A program made the translations under genes and the position numbers. The notes under the pieces were generated by a model. That model did not search any database and was not told where the DNA came from. It saw nothing but the letters and a program-made list of their open reading frames with translations. From assembly GCA_963747315.1 (NCBI GenBank), contig CAVVEQ010000007.1:1-64000 (forward strand): DNA of 64,000 bases. Reading direction: 5' to 3'. Source of the stretch: CAVVEQ01 sp963747315 (GTDB taxonomy: Bacteria > Chloroflexota > Anaerolineae > Anaerolineales > Anaerolineaceae). Shown in pieces: positions 58,094-64,000 of this stretch. The number at the start of each line of letters is the position of its first letter. The first letter of the stretch is position 1.

Positions 58094-58729
58094 CTAAACA
58101 TCAGTCATATACAGCCCGCCCGTTTCCTCCATCCAATCGGCGATGGAATCGACTGCAGCGGGGATGTTGTTATCCGATATATCCAGTTCCAGGCAGGGCA
58201 AGGTGGATTCCGCAACCAGCCGGCGCAGCAGGGTTTGCTCCTGGACGAATTTTTCCAGGTCGTCATACTGGCTGGGGTTCCCGGAAACCTTCAACCGTTC
58301 CTCCCGCGCTGCGGAAAAGGATTGTGGGGAGCGGGTGAGGAACACCAGCCTGAACCCCAGCGGCAGCAGGCGGTCCTCCAGCCAGCGGAAATCGTAATCC
58401 TTTCCATGTGCCATGAGCTGGTACATGCGGGTGGAGAGGTGGAAGCGGTCCACGATCCAGGAATAATACCGCTGTAATTCGAACAGCCGCACCCAGGTAC
58501 GGTAAGTCTCCATCGCCAAATCTTCTTCATCCGGATCGAAGTTGATCAACCCGCGTCCCCAGGGGAAATTGGTGAATGCACACCACTCCGCGGAGATCAA
58601 CGGAGAATGGTATCTGTATTTCCTCGGACCTACGATCCGCGGATGCTCGTTAAGTGCAAAGGCAATTTCGGTCTTAAAAGTGAGACGGGTGCCTTCGAGG
58701 ATGATCTTGGGGCAGAGTTTCGGGGACAT
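58094..58729 (-). CDS. P-loop kinase-like protein with altered Walker A
   Basis: The 211-residue protein looks like the thymidylate kinase-like P-loop fold: IILEGTRLTFKTEIAFALNE at the start, then YYSWIVDRFHLSTRMYQLM (the D-R-F/Y-x-x-S motif of dNMP kinases), LGFRLVFLTRSPQSFSAAREERL (sugar/lid region) and LPCLELDISDNN. The Walker A glycine before Lys is Phe (G-T-R-L-T-F-K-T), so ATP binding may be altered. Family not identified further. It follows the MscS gene by 39 bp on the same strand. The 189-bp gap 57905-58093 shows no gene. Confidence 0.7.
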   Translation of the reverse strand: MSPKLCPKIILEGTRLTFKTEIAFALNEHPRIVGPRKYRYHSPLISAEWCAFTNFPWGRGLINFDPDEEDLAMETYRTWVRLFELQRYYSWIVDRFHLSTRMYQLMAHGKDYDFRWLEDRLLPLGFRLVFLTRSPQSFSAAREERLKVSGNPSQYDDLEKFVQEQTLLRRLVAESTLPCLELDISDNNIPAAVDSIADWMEETGGLYMTDV

Positions 58730-58768
58730 GTGTTTGATTTCCCAATTGAATCGATCGATTTTTATGGG

Positions 58769-60337
58769 TCAATCTTTTTGGATCTTCAAACCGGGAGTTT
58801 TGTACCCTTTGGGCAAATATTCATCCGGGACAGCCTTCTTGTTGCCGTCCCTAAGCTGGGTGTAGTGCGGGGAAAGGATCTCCAGCCCGGCTTCGTTAAA
58901 TTCATCCTGGATATTCTGGTGCAGGTCTGAATAGATTTGTGCCATCTGTGCCGGGGATCGGGTGTAGGCATTGATCTGGTACGAGACAAAGAAATCGTTG
59001 AGCGCTGTCTGCAGGACGAATGGCTCAGGTGTCTCCTCAATTCCCTCGGTGGAAATAGCAGCAGCAATGAGGGCTTTGTGCACTTCCCGCCAGGGGGTGT
59101 CGTACCCGATGGTCACCGAAGTGAAAAGGATCAACCCGGTCTGGTTGGCTTCCTGGGTGAAATTGACGATGTGGTTTCCCAGGACGATGTTGTTCGGGAT
59201 AGTGACATCTTCGTTCTTGATCGTGCGTACGGTGGTGACCAGCAGGGAGCGGTTGACAATATCCCCGGTGGTGCTGCCGATCTGCACCCGGTCGCCGATG
59301 CTGAAGGCGTGCGTGTAGGTGAGAACGATCCCGGCCATGATATTCGCGATCACCGAGGTGGAGCCAAGAGAGATGAGCAGCCCAAGAAAAACGGATACAC
59401 CCTGGAAGGCTGGTGAGGATGAGCCCGGAATGAAGGGGAACGCGAAAACAATCGTAATGGCGATGATTAATACCCGTACCAACTGGTAGGTAGGTTCTGC
59501 CCACTCGGGGTAGAACCCCTTGATATGGATCGAGCCTTTTCCCAATTCACGGAAGAAATACCTGGCAACGCGGGTCAGGTAAAAGCCAGCCAGGCTGATG
59601 AGGATTAGGTTGACCAGGTTCGGCAACCAGGCGATGAATGCGGAGACTATCTTGGTGATCTCGGCCCAAATGGGGGTGAGGAGGACTGAAAAGAGCGGAC
59701 GGGCTGCCGGGAAAATACTTGCGATGATAGAGATATATATGATGGTGAGGAAAAGATAGACCAGCCAGCTCAGATATTTTATGACCGCGTGAATCAGCCG
59801 GCTGATTCTGCTGCGGGAAAGCACCTCAAGGTCCTGGATCTTGAGATTTTTCAGCCTTTGTTGGCGGTAGCGATCCACCCATGCTGCGAACGATACAGTC
59901 CAGGTTTTAATCTTGCGCCATAGGAAAACAAAGATAAGCGAGAGAACGAATGTGGCAAGGATGCGGAGGAGGAACATGATCAGCAGGCTGGATTGCATGC
60001 CGATGAAAAATTGATCCACCGCGCTGGTGATTTTCACGATAGCCTGGATGCCGGATACTTCTCCTACTGTTATGAAAATGGCTGCAATAATGAAAAGCCA
60101 GAAGATGAACCGTCCGACGATCTTATCCACCTGGATCTCTTTCCCCACCCCGCCATGAAGAGTGAACTTTTTATCCCACTTAACCTTGCGCAGCAGCCAG
60201 ACGAAGAGACGCGAGAAGACCAACGCCAGAAACAGCCCAAAGACAAGAATTACCAGGGCATTTATCAGGCGGATGAGATCCGCATCCAGCAGGGAGGCCG
60301 AAATTGTCACGAAGAAGACTCCACAGAAGGTTTTCAA
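58769..60337 (-). CDS. Mechanosensitive channel, MscS family
   Basis: The 522-residue protein has six to seven membrane helices (residues ~20-330). The last, pore-lining one is in the usual place before the beta domain: FLGLLISLGSTSVIANIMAGIVLTYTHAFSIGDRVQIGSTTGDIV, with the Gly/Ala/Ser packing pattern of TM3 and the G-D-x-V-x-I entry to the beta domain. Then ENEDVTIPNNIVLGNHIVNFT and a C-terminal alpha/beta domain. It is larger than E. coli MscS and has extra N-terminal helices. Likely an osmotic safety valve. Confidence 0.93.
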   Translation of the reverse strand: MKTFCGVFFVTISASLLDADLIRLINALVILVFGLFLALVFSRLFVWLLRKVKWDKKFTLHGGVGKEIQVDKIVGRFIFWLFIIAAIFITVGEVSGIQAIVKITSAVDQFFIGMQSSLLIMFLLRILATFVLSLIFVFLWRKIKTWTVSFAAWVDRYRQQRLKNLKIQDLEVLSRSRISRLIHAVIKYLSWLVYLFLTIIYISIIASIFPAARPLFSVLLTPIWAEITKIVSAFIAWLPNLVNLILISLAGFYLTRVARYFFRELGKGSIHIKGFYPEWAEPTYQLVRVLIIAITIVFAFPFIPGSSSPAFQGVSVFLGLLISLGSTSVIANIMAGIVLTYTHAFSIGDRVQIGSTTGDIVNRSLLVTTVRTIKNEDVTIPNNIVLGNHIVNFTQEANQTGLILFTSVTIGYDTPWREVHKALIAAAISTEGIEETPEPFVLQTALNDFFVSYQINAYTRSPAQMAQIYSDLHQNIQDEFNEAGLEILSPHYTQLRDGNKKAVPDEYLPKGYKTPGLKIQKD

Positions 60338-60559
60338 TAGTATACAACAGGGTCGGGAGGGTGGTATTCATGGCAGGGAGGTCTTGGGGATCACCTTTAC
60401 CAGAACTGTAGGTCGCGGTTTTCCCTGTGGATTCATCGCCACCGGTAATTACCGGTTGTAACGTTGCATCTCGGAAGAAAAAATAAAATAACCATCAACC
60501 CAAACTATTTTTTCATAGACAATCATAGAGAATGAGGTTCGCATATGGTACGCCTTTCA

Positions 60560-60598
60560 AATGTACCAGTACATTTTCATAACATTGTACATAATGTT
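60560..60598. promoter_or_regulatory. Two adjacent dyads upstream of the FAS1 gene, possible operators
   Basis: AATGTAC-CA-GTACATT (60560-60575, perfect 7-bp arms) and AACATT-GTACAT-AATGTT (60581-60598, 6-bp arms) lie 73-111 bp before the ATG. GTAC is repeated in both. No regulator gene is adjacent. Confidence 0.5.
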
Positions 60599-60670
60599 GT
60601 ACGTGGATTACTGTTTGGGTATTATCAATTTATAAGTAGTACAAACCATATACAACCAAGGAGAGATGAA

Positions 60671-61627
60671 ATGAAAAAGTTTGGATTCGTAAGTGTGTTG
60701 ATGGCAGCGGTCTTTATTCTGGCCGCCTGTGCCCCGGCGATGACCCCCGTTCCTGAACCCACCAAGGTTCCCGAACCCACCGCCATGCCCGAACCGGAGT
60801 TGAAAGATATTGTCGATACCGCTGTTGCGGATGGCCGCTTCGGAACCCTGGTTGCCGCAGTTCAGGCTGCCGGGTTGGTGGATGCCCTCAAGGGTGAAGG
60901 TCCCCTGACCGTTTTCGCCCCCACCGATGATGCCTTTGCCATGCTCCCTGCCGGAACCGTGGAAACCCTGTTGAAGCCGGAGAACCTCGAGCAGTTGAAA
61001 TCCATCCTGCTCTACCACGTGGTGGGCGGCAAATTGATGGCCTCCGATGTCACCTCCATGTCCGCTGCGGAAAGCCTGGAAGGCAGCGAGATCGCCTTCA
61101 AGGTGGATATGGGCAATGCCTACGCCAATGAAGCCAAGATCATCATCACCGACATTGAAACCTCCAACGGCATCATTCACGTGATTGACTCGGTCCTGCT
61201 GCCCCCGGCAAAAATGTCCGATATCGTTGACACCGCAGTCGCTGATGGTCGCTTCAAGACCCTGGCTGCCGCACTTGGCGCTGCCGGGCTGGTGGAAACC
61301 CTCAAAGGGGAAGGTCCCTTCACCGTCTTTGCCCCGACCGATGATGCCTTCGCGAAGCTGCCTGCCGGAACCGTGGAAACCCTGTTGAAACCGGAAAACC
61401 TGGAACAGCTGAAATCCATCCTGCTCTACCATGTGGTGAGCGGCAAGGTGATGGCCGACCAGGTGGTAACCCTGGAAAGCGCAGATACAGTTCTGGGTAA
61501 GCCGGTTACGATCAAGGTGATGGACGGTAAAGTGTACGTGAATGACAGCCAGGTTGTGCTCACCGATGTGTTGGCTGCCAATGGTGTGATCCACGTCATC
61601 GACTCGGTACTTCTGCCCCCTCAGTAA
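60671..61627 (+). CDS. Lipoprotein with two FAS1 (fasciclin) domains
   Basis: The 318-residue protein (ATG 60671, AAGGAG upstream) has a lipoprotein signal peptide with lipobox LAAC (Cys20), a short Pro/Glu linker with repeated VPEPT, and two FAS1 domains (residues ~45-180 and ~185-318). Each shows DIVDTAVADGRF, LTVFAPTDDAFA, LLYHVV and NGIIHVIDSVLLPP. The domains share long near-identical DNA stretches (for example 60951-61023 and 61366-61438), so they are a recent internal duplication. FAS1 proteins mediate adhesion or bind small ligands at the surface. Monocistronic, ends at a terminator. Confidence 0.95.
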   Translation: MKKFGFVSVLMAAVFILAACAPAMTPVPEPTKVPEPTAMPEPELKDIVDTAVADGRFGTLVAAVQAAGLVDALKGEGPLTVFAPTDDAFAMLPAGTVETLLKPENLEQLKSILLYHVVGGKLMASDVTSMSAAESLEGSEIAFKVDMGNAYANEAKIIITDIETSNGIIHVIDSVLLPPAKMSDIVDTAVADGRFKTLAAALGAAGLVETLKGEGPFTVFAPTDDAFAKLPAGTVETLLKPENLEQLKSILLYHVVSGKVMADQVVTLESADTVLGKPVTIKVMDGKVYVNDSQVVLTDVLAANGVIHVIDSVLLPPQ

Positions 61628-61653
61628 TCAACATTCAGGTACTACAAATATTG

Positions 61654-61680
61654 AGCTGTCCTGAAAAGGACAGCTTTTTA
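61654..61680 (+). terminator. Intrinsic terminator after the FAS1 gene
   Basis: Stem AGCTGTCCT/AGGACAGCT with loop GAAA, followed by T5. It begins 27 bp after the stop. Confidence 0.9.
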
Positions 61681-61729
61681 TTATCCGCAATTATTCCGAA
61701 ACATCCCGCGCTGAAACATGCCAAAGGCC

Positions 61730-63499
61730 TTATTTGATCTCCCGGCTTCCCCTGGCAAAATCCAGTAGCGCGCGCGCGGCATGCTCCGGACCCTTCATCT
61801 CCAATCCCGCGATACCAAGCTGGGTGCGAAGTTGTCCGACCCTGGTTCCCTGCCGGAAGAACCCCGCAAAGAACTCCTTCGCCAGCTCCTCGTGCAGTTC
61901 CTGGTATTGTTCCGGGCCGAAAACGTTGGCAAAATAGGTCTGGTTCATCCCGGTGAGCGTGGTGGTGCCCTTGCTCATCACCTTTCCGGCTCGGAAAACC
62001 TCCAGCGCGCTTTCCGGTTCCTTGAACCACTCCAAGGTGGGATGCTCTGCATCAACCGCCTCATAATTGTTGGCATAGAGCACCAGGTCCACCGGTACCC
62101 CGCGGGTGATGACCTGGTAGGTGGTCACCGGCAGGATCACGCGCGCGTTAGTCTGGTCCGGGCTCATGATGATGGTGCGGTCGATCTGGCCGAAGGCATA
62201 GCCGGTCTGCAGGTCATCCAGGCGGATGAATGCGCCGGTTTCGGTGCCGAACCCCAGGATGTGCCCGTTCTGCGCGCCAGTGAGCGAGCCCATGTCGTCG
62301 GCGATGATGGTGATCTCTTCGATCTCGTCCTTGCCGATGATGCGGAAGGCTTCCAGCGATTCGGATTTTCCCGCCCCGGTATCGCCCATGATCAGAACGG
62401 TCATTGGCTCGCGTTCGTGAATGCGCAGCGTGACCATCGCACCGTGAAAGGGCAGCCGACCGCGTTTCATCATCACGATATTGTGCAGGGTGAGGGTCAT
62501 TTTCTTCAGGTAACCGAAATACCCAAACACATCGGATTCAGGCACCGCGGCGATGAGCATGTCGTTCTTTTCGTCGTCGTAGAAAATGGTCTGCCCTTTG
62601 CCGAGAGCCGGAAAGTCTTTCTCCGGCACGCCGAAAAGATATGCAGCGTCCGGGCGGCCCTGCAGGTCCTTCTCATCCGCCAGTTCAAACAGGTTGCAGA
62701 GAGAAAACCCCAGCTCGGCAAATTTGAGCGAAAAATAGATCATGATGAGCAGCGGACCCACCTTGGCCGGGTAGCACAACCAATCCTTGCTGGAAAGCTG
62801 CAATCCCTCGAGCGGGTTTTTGTCCACGCGCTCAAAAACTCCGCTGCGCTTGTTCATGGGCGGGTTGAAGATGAGCGGCGGGTAGATCAGGATCTGGCGA
62901 ATGACGGCAATATCGTTGAGTTTCCGGTATAGCTGCGTGGTGTAAGCCGCATCCTTGGGCAGGGCAATGGCTGCCACTTCTGCCGCCGCGCGGACCTGGC
63001 GGTAGATGCGCGGGTGGGTACCGGTGATGTTCTCCTGCAATTCGCGGTAGGTGCTGCGCACCAGGTGGGTGAGAGATTCCACCGTGTTGTTGAAGGTCTG
63101 ATAGGGACGGCGGTCGAAGCTATTACCTGCCGAGTCACATATAATGAAGCGCTGCAGGCTGCGCCAGTAGTTATAGAGGTATTCAATGAAATCGTTGAGC
63201 AGCTGCCGGTCGCGAAGGAATTGCTCAGCCTCCGGCATGATCTTGATGACCATCTCGGGGGGGATCTTGAGCACCAGCTTCATGAATTCAATCAGCCGTT
63301 GGATATCCTTCTCGGCAACGAGGTGCCGGTCGAACACCCGCAGCATGGGGCTGTTGCGCTTCACCAGCTTGTGGATCGCCTGGCTGATGATGCGGTTGGC
63401 GAGCTTGCTGGAAAGCAGCTCATCGGCATTTTCGCACAGCCGGTCACCCGTCCGCAGGATCACCTTGTCGTTATAGATTTTGTAGGATATCTTTTCCAT
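61730..63499 (-). CDS. PEP carboxykinase/HPr kinase-like P-loop protein of unknown function
   Basis: The 589-residue protein starts MEKISYKIYNDKV (ATG 63499; an in-frame start at 63517 lies closer to the leader hairpin). The N-terminal ~240 residues are helical and unrecognised. The second half resembles the PEPCK/HprK nucleotide-binding fold: LPFHGAMVTLR, VLIMGDTGAGKSESLEAFR (P loop, residue ~370), EITIIADDMGSL (metal-binding D-D), FIRLDDLQTGYAFGQ, ILPVTTYQVI and AGKVMSKGTTTLTG. PEPCK-specific oxaloacetate residues are not obvious. A structured leader with a terminator precedes it, so expression may be controlled by attenuation. Confidence 0.75.
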   Translation of the reverse strand: MEKISYKIYNDKVILRTGDRLCENADELLSSKLANRIISQAIHKLVKRNSPMLRVFDRHLVAEKDIQRLIEFMKLVLKIPPEMVIKIMPEAEQFLRDRQLLNDFIEYLYNYWRSLQRFIICDSAGNSFDRRPYQTFNNTVESLTHLVRSTYRELQENITGTHPRIYRQVRAAAEVAAIALPKDAAYTTQLYRKLNDIAVIRQILIYPPLIFNPPMNKRSGVFERVDKNPLEGLQLSSKDWLCYPAKVGPLLIMIYFSLKFAELGFSLCNLFELADEKDLQGRPDAAYLFGVPEKDFPALGKGQTIFYDDEKNDMLIAAVPESDVFGYFGYLKKMTLTLHNIVMMKRGRLPFHGAMVTLRIHEREPMTVLIMGDTGAGKSESLEAFRIIGKDEIEEITIIADDMGSLTGAQNGHILGFGTETGAFIRLDDLQTGYAFGQIDRTIIMSPDQTNARVILPVTTYQVITRGVPVDLVLYANNYEAVDAEHPTLEWFKEPESALEVFRAGKVMSKGTTTLTGMNQTYFANVFGPEQYQELHEELAKEFFAGFFRQGTRVGQLRTQLGIAGLEMKGPEHAARALLDFARGSREIK

Positions 63500-63523
63500 G
63501 TTCTTCGCTTTCTGCACCGGGAT

Positions 63524-63552
63524 AACAAAAGGGAACGGATGGCGCCGTTCCC
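63524..63552 (-). terminator. Terminator-like hairpin in the leader of the PEPCK-like gene
   Basis: On the minus strand GGGAACGG-CGCCAT-CCGTTCCC is followed by TTTTGTT, 25-30 bp before the start codon. The position in front of the gene suggests attenuation. Confidence 0.7.
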
Positions 63553-63554
63553 TG

Positions 63555-63623
63555 GGTTGGACTACCTTGCGGTATAAGCTTTAGCTCAACCTCGCGGGGG
63601 ACGGTCCCTGGTGATGCGGACCG
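63555..63623 (-). ncRNA. Structured leader RNA, riboswitch or attenuator candidate
   Basis: Upstream of the terminator, the transcript can form a hairpin CGGUCC/GGACCG (63623-63602) and a three-way junction: closing stem GGUUG/CAACC (63591-63587 with 63559-63555), arm AGC-UAAA-GCU (63586-63577) and arm UACC-GCAA-GGUA with a GNRA tetraloop (63574-63563). I do not recognise a known riboswitch class. Confidence 0.5.
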
Positions 63624-63699
63624 GGTTATTATCCTGGATAGGCTTTTTCATTGAATAACTAATGAATTGTACTCCAAAATCTGGATGAGGCGCAACGGA

Positions 63700-64000
63700 T
63701 CACGCCGGCTCTTCGGTCTTGAACTTTACCCCATCCTCCTTGCAGATCGCCTGGAAGAGCCGCCTGGCCGACATCACCCCCGTGGGCAGCCCGCCGCCCG
63801 GTTCCACCCACTGACCGCACAGGTAAAAATTCGCAAGCCCCGGCAGCTTTTGGGAAAGCGGCTTCATCACCGTGCCGGCATTCTCGCGGGTGATCATCCA
63901 GCCCTCAAAGGAACCCCGCCAGTTGCCGGTGTAACGCTCAAAGGTAAGCGGCGTGGCCACATCCACCATCTCCACATCCGCTCCGATGCCCGGAAAGCGC
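63700..64000 (-). CDS. FAD-dependent oxidoreductase, phytoene desaturase-like, C-terminal part (runs off window)
   Basis: The visible ~99 residues read RFPGIGADVEMVDVATPLTF, then RYTGNWRGSFEGW and LPGLANFYLCGQWVEPGGGL, ending in PTGVMSARRLFQAICKE. The G-Q-W-x-x-P-G-G-G-x-P segment with following S-A-R is the C-terminal FAD-binding signature of CrtI-like NAD(P)/FAD oxidoreductases. Substrate unknown (carotenoid or other polyene). Start lies beyond 64000. The gap to the leader RNA has no gene. Confidence 0.85.
   Translation of the reverse strand, partial: RFPGIGADVEMVDVATPLTFERYTGNWRGSFEGWMITRENAGTVMKPLSQKLPGLANFYLCGQWVEPGGGLPTGVMSARRLFQAICKEDGVKFKTEEPA

Noticed and set aside
60951..61438. Direct repeats in the FAS1 gene as a CRISPR or mobile element
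   Set aside because: They are the coding DNA of two duplicated FAS1 domains.
61781..62932. 383-residue plus-strand ORF
   Set aside because: Antisense to the PEPCK-like gene, no domain or start signal.

Overview
The window reads as one contig of a Chloroflexota bacterium, probably class Anaerolineae. This is inferred from gene content: an R3H/AAA SpoIIIAA-like ATPase, a PEPCK-like P-loop protein, tandem FAS1 lipoprotein, PMT-like membrane glycosyltransferases and Asp/Pro/Thr-rich lipoproteins. The first ~1.2 kb is the exception. It is AT-rich, carries purB-purC-purS, and joins abruptly to a GC-rich priA inside an artificial in-frame ORF, so it is probably an assembly chimera from another organism. 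Many genes carry single-base frameshifts, mostly in homopolymers, which looks like sequencing or consensus error more than mass gene decay.

Layout. 1-1.2 kb: foreign purine genes. 1.2-12.3 kb: housekeeping genes (priA, Memo-family protein, a haem-less cytochrome-like lipoprotein, tRNA-Leu, ychF, a CBS protein, a self-regulated-looking HTH/membrane protein/oxidoreductase operon, surE, a GT-C membrane protein). 12.4-18.5 kb: a ~2030-residue secreted beta-helix protein. 18.9-23.9 kb: PlsY-like protein, galE, a GT2, comEC. 23.9-50.8 kb: a large cell-surface glycan locus. 50.8-60.3 kb: methyltransferase-GT2 fusion, plsC, a DnaJ/DsbA/cyclophilin fusion, tmk, R3H ATPase, methyltransferase, P-loop protein, MscS channel. 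60.6-64 kb: FAS1 lipoprotein, PEPCK-like protein with a structured leader RNA, and a partial FAD oxidoreductase.

Two things stand out. First, the gene at 53010-54596 joins a J domain, a membrane anchor, a DsbA-like thioredoxin domain and a cyclophilin, and is interrupted once by an in-frame TGA exactly at the first Cys of the CxxC motif (Sec-Pro-Tyr-Cys), followed 16 nt later by a 7-bp hairpin with a G in its loop, as expected for a bacterial SECIS. I read it as a new selenoprotein architecture. Second, the glycan locus contains eight copies of one module, two N-terminal membrane segments followed by an extracytoplasmic beta-rich domain with DIxF and LxWxGR motifs. It is joined to at least three different GT-C-like membrane domains. 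Five members share a second conserved core with four conserved extracytoplasmic cysteines, and two neighbours share about 1.1 kb of identical DNA broken by a short divergent island. The locus also holds a DegT aminotransferase, GNAT, methyltransferases, GT2 enzymes, a GT87 and a sulfatase-superfamily enzyme, so it most likely builds and decorates a variable surface glycan.
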